64,000 nt of DNA from Camelimonas fluminis (GCF_014656355.1 NZ_BNCG01000006.1:117704-181703), one strand, 5' to 3'; positions 10,380 through 20,776 are shown, counted from the first letter of the stretch. Numbers and translations are program-made. Notes: a model not told the origin generated them from the sequence alone.

Positions 10380-11573
10380 TCAGGCCTTGCGCAGGGCCTC
10401 GACGCCAGGCAGCGCCTTGCCTTCCAGCCATTCCAGGAAGGCCCCTCCGGCCGTCGAGACATAGCTGAAGTCGTCCGCCACGCCGGCGTGATTGAGCGCC
10501 GCGACGGTGTCGCCGCCGCCCGCCACCGACATCAGCTTGCCGGCCCTGGTGCGCGCCGCCGCATGCTGGGCCGCCGCGACGGTGCCGCGATCGAACGGCG
10601 CGATTTCGAAAGCGCCAAACGGGCCGTTCCACACCAGGGTGGCCGCGTCGTCGATTACCGCGCGCACGCGATCAATGGACAACTCGCCGACGTCCAGGAT
10701 CATGCCGTCGGCCGGGATGGCGTCAACGCCATAGGTCTGCGACGGGGCGCCCGCTGCGAATTCCTTCGCCACCACGGCGTCGACGGGCAGCACGATGGCG
10801 CAATTGCTTTTCTGCGCCGCGGCGAGAATGCGCAGGGCGGTGTCGGCCAGATCCTTCTCCGCCAGCGACTTGCCGACAGCCAGGCCCTGGGCCAGCAGGA
10901 ACGTGTTGGCCATGCCGCCGCCGATAATCAGCGCGTCGACCTTGCCGACGAGGTTCTCCAGCAGGTCAATCTTGCTCGACACCTTGGCGCCGCCGACCAC
11001 GGCGACGATGGGGTGAACCGGCTTCTCAAGCGCCTTTGTCAGCGCGTCCAGTTCGGCCTGCATGGTGCGGCCGGCGTAGGCGGGCAGCACGCGGGCAAGG
11101 CCCTCGGTGGAGGCGTGGGCGCGGTGGGCGGCGGAAAACGCGTCGTTCACGTAAACGTCGCCATTGGCGGCGAGCGCCTTGACGAACTCCGGATCGTTCT
11201 TCTCTTCGCCGGCGTGGAAACGGGTGTTCTCCAGCAGGAGCACCTGGCCGTCGCCCAGCCGGGCCACGGCGTCAGCCGCGGCGGAGCCGATGCAGTCGTC
11301 AGCGAAGGCGACGTCCTGGCCGAGATGGCTGGCGAGGGCGGCGGCGATCGGCTTCAGGCTGTCCTTGTCGCTGCGCTGGCCCTTGGGACGGCCGAAATGC
11401 GCGAGCAGGATGACCTTGCCGCCAGCCTTCACGATTTCCTGGATCGTGGGCAGGATCCGCTCAATGCGGGTGGCGTCGGTGACGCGGCCGTTCTCGACCG
11501 GAACATTCAGGTCGACGCGCAGCAGAACGCGCTTTCCGGCGAGGTCCGCGTCATCGAGCGTGCGAAATGTCAT
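10380..11573 (-). CDS. pgk: phosphoglycerate kinase
   Basis: This 397-residue protein is full length for the family. It has the N-terminal domain motif RVDLNVP near residue 20 and the substrate-site segments [10 protein letters not shown] and LLENTRFH. The hinge and nucleotide site include [11 protein letters not shown], and the C-terminal glycine-rich part is [13 protein letters not shown]. It transfers phosphate between 1,3-bisphosphoglycerate and ADP in glycolysis and gluconeogenesis. It starts 6 bases after the stop of a small membrane-protein gene, so the two are co-transcribed. fba lies 160 bases downstream. Confidence 0.97.
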   Translation of the reverse strand: MTFRTLDDADLAGKRVLLRVDLNVPVENGRVTDATRIERILPTIQEIVKAGGKVILLAHFGRPKGQRSDKDSLKPIAAALASHLGQDVAFADDCIGSAAADAVARLGDGQVLLLENTRFHAGEEKNDPEFVKALAANGDVYVNDAFSAAHRAHASTEGLARVLPAYAGRTMQAELDALTKALEKPVHPIVAVVGGAKVSSKIDLLENLVGKVDALIIGGGMANTFLLAQGLAVGKSLAEKDLADTALRILAAAQKSNCAIVLPVDAVVAKEFAAGAPSQTYGVDAIPADGMILDVGELSIDRVRAVIDDAATLVWNGPFGAFEIAPFDRGTVAAAQHAAARTRAGKLMSVAGGGDTVAALNHAGVADDFSYVSTAGGAFLEWLEGKALPGVEALRKA

Positions 11574-11578
11574 GGAGC

Positions 11579-11968
11579 TTATCCTGTCAGTCCAAAGCGC
11601 TGGACAAGGGCGATGAGGGCCGCGGCGATCACGCCAGCCAGAATGGCGGCGACGATCAGCGAAGGGAAGCCGGGCAGCATGCGCAGGCGGGAATAAACCC
11701 GATCGACCGATTCCTGGCTGGCCAGCACGCCGGTGACGCCGGTGTTGTGCTCGATGCGGTCTTCCATGCGCAGGACCTGCGCCTCGGAACGGGCCAGCTT
11801 TTCCTCGATGCGGGCGAGCTTGTCCTCAAGCCGGGCCAGCTGGTCAGCGGAAGGGGCGGCGGCGTCGCCGGCTGGTTGCGCGGAAGCTTCCGGCTTCGAC
11901 GCGGGCGTGACGGAAGCGGGGAAGGAGGGAGCCTCCGGTTCAACGCGGCTGGAGGAACTGGCGCTCAT
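11579..11968 (-). CDS. small coiled-coil membrane protein of unknown function
   Basis: This 129-residue protein has a Ser/Pro/Ala-rich N-terminus (1-40) and a heptad-like segment at about 43-75 ([19 protein letters not shown]). One hydrophobic helix near 103-123 is followed by a short basic C-terminus, giving a C-tail-anchored topology. I do not recognise a named family. It lies between gap and pgk, 6 bases before the pgk start, so it is co-transcribed with pgk. Whether it has any link to central metabolism is unknown. Confidence 0.7.
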   Translation of the reverse strand: MSASSSSRVEPEAPSFPASVTPASKPEASAQPAGDAAAPSADQLARLEDKLARIEEKLARSEAQVLRMEDRIEHNTGVTGVLASQESVDRVYSRLRMLPGFPSLIVAAILAGVIAAALIALVQRFGLTG

Positions 11969-12246
11969 GGGTTGTCTCCTGGGTTCCTTGCGGCGGCGGA
12001 TCAGATCGCGCCAGTTGAGGCGTCTTCCAGCGGAGCGGATCGCCCGGCGTCCGGAAAATGCGTCGCTTCAAAAAGATAGCGCCTTCGCAGGTCAGGCTGG
12101 GCCGGTGGGACCTGGGTGCCTGGCTTCCTGGCGATCTTGCTGTTACCCCCACGCCGGACCGCTTCACGCATCGCGGGCGAAAAACCGGCGTCCCCGAAAG
12201 ACATCTGGCGCAACCCGGGGGTCGCGCCAGACTGCTTTGACGTTGG

Positions 12247-13254
12247 TCAGATCAGCTTCGCCATGGCGACAGCGGTGTCGGACATGCGGTTGGAGAAGCC
12301 CCACTCGTTGTCGTACCAGGACATCACGCGCACCAGGTTGCCTTCCAGCACCTTGGTCTGGTCGAGGTGGAAGATCGACGAGGCCGGATGGTGGTTGAAG
12401 TCGATGGAAACGTTAGGCTCATCGGTGTAGGCCAGCACGCCCTTCAGGGCGCCGTTGGCGGCGGCCTTGATGGCGTCGTTGATCTCGGCGACCGAGGTGG
12501 CCTTCTTCGCGATGAACTTGAAGTCGACGACCGAAACGTTCGGGGTCGGCACGCGCACCGAGGTGCCGTCCAGCTTGCCGTTCAGCTCCGGCAGCACCAG
12601 GCCGACGGCCTTGGCGGCGCCGGTGGAGGTCGGGATCATCGACAGGGCCGCCGCGCGGGCGCGGTACAGGTCCTTGTGCATCTGGTCCAGCGACGGCTGG
12701 TCGTTGGTGTAGGCGTGGATCGTGGTCATGAAGCCCTTCTCAATGCCAACGAGGTCATTGAGAACCTTGGCGACCGGAGCCAGGCAGTTGGTGGTGCACG
12801 AGGCGTTCGAGACCACGATGTGGTCCTTCGTCAGCTTGTCGTGATTGACGCCGTAAACCACGGTCAGGTCGGCGTTGTCGGCCGGAGCCGACACCAGCAC
12901 GCGCTTGGCGCCGGCCTTGAGGTGAGCCGAGGCCTTGTCCTTCGAGGTGAAAATGCCGGTGCACTCGAAGGCGATGTCGACGTTGAGGGCGGCGTGCGGC
13001 AGCTCGGCCGGATCGCGCACGGCGGTGACCTTGATGGCCTTGCCGTTGATGACGATGGCGTCGCCCTCGACCTTCACGTCAGCCGGGAAGCGGCCGTGCA
13101 CCGAGTCATAGCGCAGCAGGTGAGCGTTGGTCTCAACCGGGCCCAGGTCGTTGATGGCCACGACCTCGACGTCAGTGCGGCCGGACTCGACGATGGCGCG
13201 CAGCACGTTGCGGCCAATGCGTCCGAACCCGTTGATGGCAACCCGAACCGTCAT
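12247..13254 (-). CDS. gap: type I glyceraldehyde-3-phosphate dehydrogenase
   Basis: This 335-residue enzyme has the N-terminal Rossmann motif [10 protein letters not shown] (8-17). Its catalytic cysteine is C153 in [12 protein letters not shown], and C-terminal domain motifs include [12 protein letters not shown] and [10 protein letters not shown]. It oxidises glyceraldehyde 3-phosphate to 1,3-bisphosphoglycerate with NAD(P). The run of tkt, gap, pgk and fba on one strand is the common alphaproteobacterial glycolytic/gluconeogenic cluster. The 278 bases downstream, before the small membrane-protein gene, show no clear terminator. Confidence 0.97.
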   Translation of the reverse strand: MTVRVAINGFGRIGRNVLRAIVESGRTDVEVVAINDLGPVETNAHLLRYDSVHGRFPADVKVEGDAIVINGKAIKVTAVRDPAELPHAALNVDIAFECTGIFTSKDKASAHLKAGAKRVLVSAPADNADLTVVYGVNHDKLTKDHIVVSNASCTTNCLAPVAKVLNDLVGIEKGFMTTIHAYTNDQPSLDQMHKDLYRARAAALSMIPTSTGAAKAVGLVLPELNGKLDGTSVRVPTPNVSVVDFKFIAKKATSVAEINDAIKAAANGALKGVLAYTDEPNVSIDFNHHPASSIFHLDQTKVLEGNLVRVMSWYDNEWGFSNRMSDTAVAMAKLI

Positions 13255-13482
13255 CTTGAAACTCCTCGTCCTCTGGGCGCTCCGGAGCGGCGCTCCGGGC
13301 GGATCGGCGCAAAATCCGGGACAATCTGCCGGATTTCGCTATATCCCTTTGATTTTATGCATTTTCTTGAGGCTGACTGCCCGAAAATGCCTTGCCTGCG
13401 CGGCGCCGTGGAGGGCGCCATCGCGGAATCTCTTGCCTGAACGTCCGGCGGACAACGCCTTCAAAAGGCGGCGCCGGAAGCA

Positions 13483-13508
13483 GAACGGCCGCCAGATAGC
13501 GGCCGTTC
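13483..13508 (-). terminator. hairpin after tkt, terminator-like
   Basis: A perfect 10-bp inverted repeat (13483-13492 with 13499-13508) with a 6-base loop lies 9 bases past the tkt stop. It lacks a clear U-run, so it may stabilise the 3' end or work with Rho. Confidence 0.55.
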
Positions 13509-13516
13509 GGGTCAGA

Positions 13517-15508
13517 TCAGGCGTTGCGGCGCTTCAGCACGGCGTCAACGACGGCTTCAGCGGTGATGCCGAAGTTTTTGTAGACGTCCTTGTAAGGCGC
13601 GCTGGCGCCGAAGCTCGACATGCCGACGAAGCCGCCGTTTTCGCCGATCACGGCGTCCCAGCCGAAGCGTACGCCGGCTTCAATCGCCACGCGCACCGGC
13701 GCGTCGCCGATCACCGCCTTGCGGACGTCCTCAGGCTGCTCAAGGAAGACGTCGAGCGAAGGCACGGAGACGACGCGCGCGGCGACGCCCTGGGCCTTGA
13801 GCTGCTCGCGGGCGGCCATCGCCAGTTCGACTTCCGAGCCGGAAGCGAAGATGCTGGCCTCGGCCTTGCCGCCTTCCGCCGGAGCCAGCTCATAGGCGCC
13901 GGCTTCGGAGAGGTTTTCCTGCACGTGATCGTGACGCACCTGCGGCAGGTTCTGACGCGAGAGCGCCAGCAGGGTCGGGCCGCTGGTGCGCTTGACGGCG
14001 ATCTGCCAGGCTTCCGCCGTTTCGACCGTATCCGCCGGGCGGAACACGGCCAGGTTCGGCATGGCCCGCAGCGAAGCCAGGTGCTCCACCGGCTGGTGGG
14101 TCGGGCCGTCCTCGCCGAGACCGATCGAATCATGGGTCATGACGTAGATCGCCGGGATTTCCGCCAGGGCGGCGATGCGGATCGACGGCCGGCAATAGTC
14201 GGTGAAGACGAAGAAGGTGGCGCCGGCCGGGCGGAAGCCGCCGTGCAGGGCCATGCCGTTCATGGCCGCGGCCATGCCGTGCTCGCGGATGCCATAGTGG
14301 ATATAGCGGCCGGCGAAATCGCCGGGGCTGATTTCCTTCAGGTTCTTCGTCTTGGTGTTGTTGGACGGCGTCAGGTCGGCCGAGCCGAGGATCAGCTCGG
14401 GAACCGCGACCGTGATCGCCTCAAGCGCGATCTCGCTGGCCTTGCGGGTGGCGACCGTCTGCGGATTGGCGATGAGGCTGCGCTTCAGCCCGTCGATGGC
14501 GGTGTCGAAACCGGCCGGGACGATGTGGTTGACGCGACGCTCGAACTCGGCGCGACGCGTCTCCGGCTGGGCGGCGAAGCGGGCGGTCCAGGCCTGGTGC
14601 ACGGCGCTGTTGCGGGCGCCGGCGGCGCGCCAGGCGTTCAGGATGTCATCGGGAACCTCGAACGGGCCGTATTCCCAGCCGAGCTGCGCCTTGGCGGCGG
14701 CCAGCTCCGCGGCGCCCAGCGGCTCGCCATGGGCCTTTGAGGTGCCGGCGCGGTTTGGGGAACCAAAGCCGATCACCGTGCGGCAGGCGATCAGGGTGGG
14801 GCGGTCCGATTTCTGCGCCTGGTCGATGGCGGCGGCGATGGCCTCCGGATCGTGGCCGTCGATGCGCATGGCGTTCCAGCCAGCCGCCTCGAAGCGCTTC
14901 ACCTGGTCGACGGAATCGGCCAGCGACAGCGGACCATCGATGGAGATGCCGTTGTCGTCGTGGAAAACGATCAGCTTCGACAGCTTGAGATGGCCGGCGA
15001 GGGCGATGGCTTCCTGGCTGACGCCTTCCATGAGGTCGCCGTCGGAGGCCAGCACATAGGTATGGTGGCTGACGAGGTCGTCGCCATACTCGGCGGCCAG
15101 CATGCGTTCGGCCAGCGCCATGCCGACCGAGGTGGCGATGCCCTGACCGAGCGGGCCGGTGGTGGTCTCGACGCCGGCGGTGACGAAGTTTTCCGGGTGG
15201 CCCGGGGTCGTCGAATGCAGCTGGCGGAACTTCTTGATGTCCTCAAGCGAGACACTGTCGTAGCCGGTCAGATACAGCAGCGCGTACAGCAGCATGGAGC
15301 CGTGGCCGGCCGACAGGACGAACCGGTCGCGATCCGACCAGTTTGGAGCCTTCGGATCAAATTTCAGGTAGCGCGTGAACAGCACCGTGGCGATGTCGGC
15401 GGCGCCCATGGGCAGGCCGGGGTGGCCGGAATTCGCCTTGTCGACGGCGTCCATGGCGAGCGCGCGGATCGCGTTCGCGAGGCGACGGTGTTCAACGGAA
15501 TGGGTCAT
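13517..15508 (-). CDS. tkt: transketolase
   Basis: This 663-residue enzyme is full length. It contains [16 protein letters not shown] near the N-terminus, the thiamine-diphosphate motif starting [12 protein letters not shown], and the transketolase signature in the pyrimidine-binding domain, [14 protein letters not shown]. It moves two-carbon units between sugar phosphates in the pentose-phosphate and Calvin-type pathways. It is the first gene of the carbon-metabolism block and is divergent from the DUF4164-zapA unit. Confidence 0.97.
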   Translation of the reverse strand: MTHSVEHRRLANAIRALAMDAVDKANSGHPGLPMGAADIATVLFTRYLKFDPKAPNWSDRDRFVLSAGHGSMLLYALLYLTGYDSVSLEDIKKFRQLHSTTPGHPENFVTAGVETTTGPLGQGIATSVGMALAERMLAAEYGDDLVSHHTYVLASDGDLMEGVSQEAIALAGHLKLSKLIVFHDDNGISIDGPLSLADSVDQVKRFEAAGWNAMRIDGHDPEAIAAAIDQAQKSDRPTLIACRTVIGFGSPNRAGTSKAHGEPLGAAELAAAKAQLGWEYGPFEVPDDILNAWRAAGARNSAVHQAWTARFAAQPETRRAEFERRVNHIVPAGFDTAIDGLKRSLIANPQTVATRKASEIALEAITVAVPELILGSADLTPSNNTKTKNLKEISPGDFAGRYIHYGIREHGMAAAMNGMALHGGFRPAGATFFVFTDYCRPSIRIAALAEIPAIYVMTHDSIGLGEDGPTHQPVEHLASLRAMPNLAVFRPADTVETAEAWQIAVKRTSGPTLLALSRQNLPQVRHDHVQENLSEAGAYELAPAEGGKAEASIFASGSEVELAMAAREQLKAQGVAARVVSVPSLDVFLEQPEDVRKAVIGDAPVRVAIEAGVRFGWDAVIGENGGFVGMSSFGASAPYKDVYKNFGITAEAVVDAVLKRRNA

Positions 15509-15845
15509 CTGGACGTCCGGTTGCGGCTGGATCTGGCTGGACGCGCCGCCTGCGGAAAACCGTACAGGACGCGCGCGGGCTAGATAGCACCTGCTGGACG
15601 CGAGTCAATGTAAGCGCCGATCAATCACGCGCAAAGCAGGCGTTCCTGGCTACATGACGCAAGGACATGGCGAAAACCAGGCGCGACCGCCGGCAGGGGC
15701 GGGTTTCCGCCTGGCGGACGGATTGGGCGGCGGCGGTTCCCGCCGCCGACGCCAATGTATTTGCAGCGCGCCCGCGCATCCCTTTTGCATCCGCGCCGGC
15801 TCAGGGGATATAAACGGGCGGCAGGCGAAGCAAAGCGCGGAGACC
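15509..15845. other. divergent promoter region of tkt and DUF4164-zapA
   Basis: About 340 bases without a gene lie between the two starts. A plausible plus-strand promoter is listed separately. An upstream in-frame extension of the DUF4164 gene (from 15654) is rejected because it would cross that promoter. Confidence 0.5.
15785..15814 (+). promoter_or_regulatory. candidate sigma-70 promoter for the DUF4164-zapA unit
   Basis: TTGCAT at 15785-15790 and TATAAA at 15809-15814 are separated by 18 bases. They end about 30 bases before the DUF4164 start. This is pattern-based only. Confidence 0.45.
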
Positions 15846-16124
15846 ATGAATCTCAACGAGGCCCTGAAACGACTGGATGCGGCGCTGACGGCGCTGGAAG
15901 CGGCGGCTGCCCGTCGCGCCGAAGCGGACCGGCGCACCATCGACATCGAGACCGAACTGTCGCTGATGCAGGACGACAGGGCGCGGCTGGCTGTTGATCT
16001 GGACGGGGCCATGGCGCGGCTGGCCCGCCTGCAGGCAGCCGCCTCGGAGGTGGAAGAGCGGGTGGAGAGGGCGATCGGCGTGGTGACGGCGGTTCTGGCC
16101 GCCGATGAACGCGGGGAGGCCTGA
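15846..16124 (+). CDS. DUF4164 coiled-coil protein
   Basis: This 92-residue protein is almost entirely predicted coiled coil: regular A/L heptads, a DDRARLAVDLDGAM segment in the middle and an acidic C-terminus. DUF4164 proteins of this size sit directly before zapA in many Rhizobiales. The stop is 2 bases before the zapA ATG, so the two are co-translated. The context suggests a role in division or cell-shape control, but the function is not established. The start at 15846 gives the usual family length. Confidence 0.8.
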   Translation: MNLNEALKRLDAALTALEAAAARRAEADRRTIDIETELSLMQDDRARLAVDLDGAMARLARLQAAASEVEERVERAIGVVTAVLAADERGEA

Positions 16125-16126
16125 TC

Positions 16127-16546
16127 ATGGCGCAACTTAATGTTTCCATCGCCGGCAAGATCTACCGCATGGCCTGCGCTGACGGCGAGGAGGATCACCT
16201 CGCCGGGCTGGCGGCGGAATTCGACCGTCGCGTCAGCGACATGCAGCAGGCGTTCGGCCAGATCGGCGATTTGCGCCTGCATGTGATGGCGGCGCTGACC
16301 GTGCTCGACGAACTGCAGGAAGTTCGCAAGCGTCTTTCCGAACATGATGCGGAAATGCGGGCCGTGCGCTCCGCCTTGGCGGGCGGCGACCAGCGCGTCG
16401 CCGACGCGGAAGGCCAGGCAGCGGCGGCGCTGATCCGGGTCAGTGAGCGAATCGAAAGCCTGGCGCGGGATCTCAACCCCATGTCGGTGTCCGGCGGCGC
16501 GGGGGCGGCGACCCCGGCTTTTGCGGTGACGCCGCCTGGCGATTGA
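16127..16546 (+). CDS. zapA: cell division protein ZapA
   Basis: This 139-residue protein has the ZapA globular head at the N-terminus (VSIAGKIYRMACADGEEDHL) followed by a long helix (about 45-110), as in FtsZ-associated ZapA. ZapA cross-links FtsZ protofilaments at the Z-ring. A Gly/Ala/Pro tail from about residue 120 is extra. It is co-transcribed with DUF4164 and followed by 6S RNA, the standard zapA-ssrS-folate cyclo-ligase order. Confidence 0.85.
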   Translation: MAQLNVSIAGKIYRMACADGEEDHLAGLAAEFDRRVSDMQQAFGQIGDLRLHVMAALTVLDELQEVRKRLSEHDAEMRAVRSALAGGDQRVADAEGQAAAALIRVSERIESLARDLNPMSVSGGAGAATPAFAVTPPGD

Positions 16547-16656
16547 GCCAACGACCGGGCGTGCGCTTCGGGCCATGACGCCGCAGTCAGCAGAATTGTG
16601 GGCGCCGGCGGGGCGACGCTCTGGAAAAAGCGGTGGGCGCGGCCTATTTTGCTGTT

Positions 16657-16808
16657 GCGGGGCTGTGAGGCCCGACAGGAGCATTTCCCCGGGGCCTTAA
16701 CGATCCCAAGGGAGCTGTACCTGCCCAGGTCCGTGGACCTGGGCATACGGCGCCCACCTACTTTGTAGGTTTCCCGGGATCGCACTCCATCGGCCATTGT
16801 GGCTCCGC
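16657..16808 (+). ncRNA. ssrS: 6S RNA (SsrS)
   Basis: This intergenic segment of about 150 bases between zapA and the folate cyclo-ligase gene folds as 6S RNA. The outer stem pairs GCGGGGCT near 16657 with GGCTCCGC at 16801-16808, and continues with GGCCCGACAGGAGC against GCACTCCATCGGCC. The inner stem CGATCCC (16701-16707) pairs with GGGATCG, and a short terminal hairpin CCTACTTTGTAGG closes the far end, as in other alphaproteobacterial 6S RNAs. A T-rich stretch follows at 16812. 6S RNA mimics an open promoter and binds sigma-70 RNA polymerase in stationary phase. The location is the canonical one. The ends are estimated from pairing. Confidence 0.85.
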
Positions 16809-16867
16809 ACATTTTTCCGCGCGTCCGTTCTGGCTCCGGTTCCGGCGCGGCGGTTGACCGCAGGCAC

Positions 16868-17482
16868 ATGACGCAGCAGTCAGCAAAACCCGCAGCGCTC
16901 CCGGACGCCGCCAGCACGCAGAAGGCGCTGCTGCGCGAACGGGCGCGGGTGATCCGCGACGCCATCTCCCCAGCCGAACGCGCCGCCGCCTCGCGCGCCA
17001 TCGCCGCGCGCTTCATGGCCCACGCGCGCGATTTCCACGTCGACGGCGTCGTTTCCGCTTACTGGCCCATCCGCAGCGAAATCGATCCGCTGCCGCTGTT
17101 GCAAGCGCTGGCCGCCGCCGGCTTCGCCACCAGCCTGCCGGTCGTTGCTCATCCCACCCTGGTTTTCCGGATCTGGCGTCCGGGCGATCCGCTCGTCGAC
17201 GCCGGCTTCGGCACGCGCGGCCCCAGTGGGGAAGCGCCGGAATGCGCCCCCGCGCTGGCGCTGGTGCCCTGCCTGGCGTTCGATCGGGCCGGCGGGCGGC
17301 TGGGCTATGGCGCGGGGCATTTCGACCGGGCGCTGGAGCGGTTGCGCGCCACGGGCCCCGTGCGGGCCGTCGCCCTGGCCTTCGCCGCCCAGGAAGTCGC
17401 CAGCGCCTTCAGCGAGGCCCACGACCAGCCGCTGGACGCGATTGTCACCGAGCGCGAACTGATCCGGCCGACGCGGGTCTGA
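16868..17482 (+). CDS. 5-formyltetrahydrofolate cyclo-ligase
   Basis: This 204-residue protein is of the 5-FCL family. It has an N-terminal KALLRERARVIRD basic helix, VSAYWPIRSEIDPLPLL in the substrate domain and the C-terminal glycine-rich ATP site GGRLGYGAGHFDR. It converts 5-formyl-THF to 5,10-methenyl-THF using ATP. An upstream start at 16799 would lie inside the 6S RNA, so the ATG at 16868 is chosen. The position right after 6S RNA is conserved in many proteobacteria. Confidence 0.9.
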   Translation: MTQQSAKPAALPDAASTQKALLRERARVIRDAISPAERAAASRAIAARFMAHARDFHVDGVVSAYWPIRSEIDPLPLLQALAAAGFATSLPVVAHPTLVFRIWRPGDPLVDAGFGTRGPSGEAPECAPALALVPCLAFDRAGGRLGYGAGHFDRALERLRATGPVRAVALAFAAQEVASAFSEAHDQPLDAIVTERELIRPTRV

Positions 17483-17661
17483 TCTGAACCTGAAGCTGGC
17501 TGGTCCTGGCGTTGTCGCATCCGCCGGGTTTTCCGGGGGCGCGCGCATGTTATGGAATGGAGGCGCGCAGCATGTTCCGCCTTCATGACGAGAGGCGGTA
17601 TCTGGCGTCTGGCGTCGCTGTCGCGACTTCCGGCCAGATGCAACAGGGGTGTGGAGACGTC

Positions 17662-18486
17662 ATGCGTTTGCTGTTTCTGGGCGATGTCTGCGGCCGGACG
17701 GGCCGACAGGTTGTGGCTGATCGTCTGCCGGGCCTGCGGTCGCGCTGGTCGCTGGACTGTGTGGTGATCAATGGCGAAAATTCCGCCGGCGGCTTCGGCA
17801 TCACCGAGGCCATCTGCGACGGCCTGCTCGACGCCGGCGCCGATGTGGTGACCCTGGGGAATCACGCCTTCGACAACCGTGAAGCGCTGGTGTTCGCCGA
17901 GCGGCAGCCGCGCATGGTGCGCCCGGCCAATTTCCCGTCTGGCACGCCTGGCCGGGGCGCCACCATGATCGAAACCGGTTCCGGTCACCGCGTCATGGTG
18001 ATGAACCTGATGGGTCGCATCTTCATGGATGCGCTGGACGATCCGTTCGCCGTGGCGGAGCGGGAGCTGGCGTCCTGCCCGCTGGGCGAGGCCTGCGACG
18101 CCATCATCATCGACTTCCACGCCGAGGCGACAAGCGAGAAGCAGGCTTTCGGCTATTTCGTCGACGGCCGCGCCACGCTGGTGGTGGGCACCCACACCCA
18201 TACGCCGACCGCCGATCACCGCATCCTGTCAGGCGGCACCGCCTATCTGTCGGACGCCGGCATGTGTGGCGACTATGACAGCGTCATCGGCATGCAAAAA
18301 GAAGAGCCGGTGCGCCGCTTCCTGCAGAAAACGCCAGGCAGCCGATTCGAGCCGGCCGAGGGCGAGGCGACCCTGTGTGGCCTTGCCGTCGAGACCGATG
18401 AGCGGACCGGCCTGGCGATCCGCGTCGCGCCGGTGCGGCTGGGGCCGCATCTGGAGGAGGCGGTTCCGGCGTTCTGGGAGCCGTGA
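17662..18486 (+). CDS. YmdB-type metallophosphoesterase (TIGR00282 family)
   Basis: This 274-residue protein begins RLLFLGDVCGRTGR, carries VINGENSAGGFGIT, VVTLGNHAFDN, IIDFHAEATSEK and VVGTHTHTPTADH, and ends in the conserved GMCGDYDSVIG part. These are the dinuclear-metal motifs of YmdB, which hydrolyses 2',3'-cyclic nucleotides and affects RNA processing and biofilm choice in other bacteria. A GGAGAC site precedes the ATG at 17662; a longer frame from 17512 lacks one. It follows the folate gene by 180 bases, an order seen in other Rhizobiales. Confidence 0.9.
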   Translation: MRLLFLGDVCGRTGRQVVADRLPGLRSRWSLDCVVINGENSAGGFGITEAICDGLLDAGADVVTLGNHAFDNREALVFAERQPRMVRPANFPSGTPGRGATMIETGSGHRVMVMNLMGRIFMDALDDPFAVAERELASCPLGEACDAIIIDFHAEATSEKQAFGYFVDGRATLVVGTHTHTPTADHRILSGGTAYLSDAGMCGDYDSVIGMQKEEPVRRFLQKTPGSRFEPAEGEATLCGLAVETDERTGLAIRVAPVRLGPHLEEAVPAFWEP

Positions 18487-18639
18487 GCCAGAACCAGCCG
18501 GGCCGTTGTGCGGCCAGGTTGGAGCGCCTTCCGGCCGGACTGGGTCATCTGGCCGACCGGAAACGGCTCCAGACGGCGCAACGTGCGTCGCGCCGGACAA
18601 CGTGCGTTGCGCCGACTTTGCCGGAGCATTTTCGCGCGT

Positions 18640-18740
18640 GCATTTTCGAGAAAAGTGGAGCCCGCTTTTCGTGAGGAAAATGCGTCAAATCAAAGCGATG
18701 GAGCATTTCAGGCGAACTGGTTTTCACCGGAAGCGCTCTA
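18640..18740. repeat. dispersed intergenic repeat, copy 1
   Basis: About 100 bases run from GCATTTTCGAGAAAAGTGGA to the GCGCTCT at 18733-18739. They align nearly end to end with 44053-44151. Shared blocks include AAAAGTGGAG, the central AAATCAAA..GATGGAGCA and TCACCGGA..GCTCT. The end overlaps the Dps stop codon. Confidence 0.75.
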
Positions 18741-19379
18741 GCGACCGTCGCGATCGGGCGTGCGCGCCGCCTCGAACAGGAACCAGGTGCGGCGTTCGGC
18801 GGTGTCAATGAAGTTCTCAAGCAGACTTGTGGTGGCGCAGTCGTCGTGTTCGTCAGCGACCGCATGCGCCTTGCGCAGCGAGCGGATCAGCGTCTTGTTG
18901 TCATTGACCAGTTCGCGCAGCATGTCCTCGGGCGCGACATATTCGGCGTCATTGTCCTTGATGGCGGACAGGCGGGCGATGTGGCCGATGGAGCGCAGGG
19001 TGGTTCCGCCGATCTTGCGGGCGCGCTCGGCCAGTTCATCGGTGCTGGCGTAAATTTGTTCCGACTGCTCGTCGAGCATGAGGTGGTAGTCGCGGAAATG
19101 CGAGCCGCTCATGTGCCAGTGGAAATTTTTGGTCTTTACATAGAGCGCGAAGGTGTCGGCCAACGCCACCTTGAGCGCGTCGCTGATGGCCAGCACGGCT
19201 TCTGGCGCGAAGTCGGATGGGGTGTCGAGGCGGTTGGAGCCCGCGTCCCTGGCCGGCAATGACGACGCTTTCGATGGCGCGGCTGATTTGGCCGCTGCCT
19301 TGCCGGAAGCAACCGGGCTGGACCTGGTGACTCGTGAGCCGGACTTCGCGGTGCTGCGCGGGGTTGCGGTTCTGGCCAT
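18738..19379 (-). CDS. dps: Dps family DNA-binding ferritin-like protein
   Basis: This 213-residue protein has a Dps four-helix bundle at about 60-205. KTKNFHWHMSGSHFRDYH, with the ferroxidase histidines, is followed by LMLDEQSEQIYASTDELAER with the acidic ligands. Dps oxidises and stores iron and protects DNA in stationary phase. The first 50 residues are a long Lys/Ser/Ala/Arg-rich tail, the kind of extension that binds DNA. The start at 19379 has a GGAGAAGGAAG site; the longer upstream frame is not supported. The stop lies within the end of a dispersed repeat. Confidence 0.9.
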   Translation of the reverse strand: MARTATPRSTAKSGSRVTRSSPVASGKAAAKSAAPSKASSLPARDAGSNRLDTPSDFAPEAVLAISDALKVALADTFALYVKTKNFHWHMSGSHFRDYHLMLDEQSEQIYASTDELAERARKIGGTTLRSIGHIARLSAIKDNDAEYVAPEDMLRELVNDNKTLIRSLRKAHAVADEHDDCATTSLLENFIDTAERRTWFLFEAARTPDRDGR

Positions 19380-19992
19380 GTCGCTTCCTTCTCCCTCTCG
19401 TCCTGCCAATTCAGCTATCGCCAGTTTCCAGGCCGGAATGTCCATGCGGCGCCTTTCAGGTCGGGCTTTCCAGACCTGGGAGCCCGTCCGTGCGGCTGCA
19501 GTATTGGCGCAGCCATCGGGAACCGCGCCGCTGACGCCGTCCAGACTTGGCGATACTGACATGCATAAGTGCCTGAGCCACCGGTTGTTCCATCATCTGA
19601 TGTTCAAATTTCCGCGCATCGCGGCGGGGTTCGCCTGAGGCAGAAACGGCGCGCCGCCAGGCTGATCGCGCGATGGGCGTCACAGGGCGCTTTTCATCGG
19701 GCGTCGCCTGGTCTTATAAGGACGCCATCAGGCGCGCCGCTATTGCGGCGGCGCCATCGTGTATTTGTGGCCTGCCGGCGGGTGGTCCGCGCCAGGGCCG
19801 GATCCGGTCACGAAGCCGCCTCCGCCGGACAGGCCGGAGAGCGAAAGACGGTCAGGTCACAGGCCGGCGTTTTGCGCCAATGTTTTGTTTTCGACGGGTT
19901 TTGTCAGGCCTGGCGACGCCAGCTTCGCCTGACGGTATTGCTGACAGGTGGGCCGCCGGCGGCGCCGGGCCCGGAAGGGATGATGAGGTCAC
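19380..19992. other. long intergenic region upstream of dps and yebC
   Basis: About 610 bases lie between divergent dps and yebC. Only low-quality frames are present on both strands. Promoters for both genes must lie here. No RNA structure was recognised. Confidence 0.4.
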
Positions 19993-20745
19993 ATGGCCGG
20001 ACATTCGCAGTTCAAAAACATCATGCACCGCAAGGGCAAGGCGGATGCGGCGCGCTCCAAGCTGTTCTCCAAGCTGGCGCGCGAAATCACCGTTTCCGCC
20101 AAGCTCGGCATGCCCGACCCGGCGATGAACCCGCGCCTGCGCGCCGCGATGCTGGCCGCCCGCGCCGAGAACATGCCCAAGGACAATATCGAGCGCGCCA
20201 TCAAGAAGGCGCAGGGCGGCGACTCCGAGAACTATGAAGAGATCCGCTACGAGGGCTACGCTCCGGGCGGCGTCGCCGTCATCGTCGAGGCGCTGACCGA
20301 CAACCGCAACCGCACCGCGTCCGACGTCCGTTCGATCTTCACCAAGGCGGGCGGCAGCTTGGCCGAGACCGGCGCCGTGTCCTTCATGTTCGACCGCGTC
20401 GGCGTCATCGAGTTTGACGCCGGCGTTGGCGACGCCGACGCCGTGCTGGAGGCCGCCATCGAGGCCGGCGCCGACGACGTGGCGTCTTCTGACGACGGCC
20501 ACGAGATCATCACCTCGCAGGAGAGCCTGCATGAGGTGGCCAAGGCGCTTGAGGCGTCATTCGGCGACGCCCGCAAGGCGGCGCTGACCTGGCGGCCGCA
20601 GAACACGGTCGCGGTGGACGATGACGCCGGCGAGAAGATCCTCAGGCTGATCGACAATCTCGATGGTCATGACGACGTGCAAAACGTCTATGGCAATTTC
20701 GAACTGTCCGACGCGCTGATCGCGAAGATTTCCGGCGAGGACTGA
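19993..20745 (+). CDS. yebC: YebC/PmpR family transcriptional regulator
   Basis: This 250-residue protein starts [19 protein letters not shown] and is full length for YebC. It contains [16 protein letters not shown] and the conserved [23 protein letters not shown]. YebC proteins are DNA- or ribosome-associated factors; recent work in several bacteria links them to relief of ribosome stalling at proline runs. The gene is immediately upstream of ruvCAB, the usual bacterial order, but a good terminator separates them here. Confidence 0.95.
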   Translation: MAGHSQFKNIMHRKGKADAARSKLFSKLAREITVSAKLGMPDPAMNPRLRAAMLAARAENMPKDNIERAIKKAQGGDSENYEEIRYEGYAPGGVAVIVEALTDNRNRTASDVRSIFTKAGGSLAETGAVSFMFDRVGVIEFDAGVGDADAVLEAAIEAGADDVASSDDGHEIITSQESLHEVAKALEASFGDARKAALTWRPQNTVAVDDDAGEKILRLIDNLDGHDDVQNVYGNFELSDALIAKISGED

Positions 20746-20776
20746 CCGGTCCGCCGGCGCCAGCGGCGACATGAAA

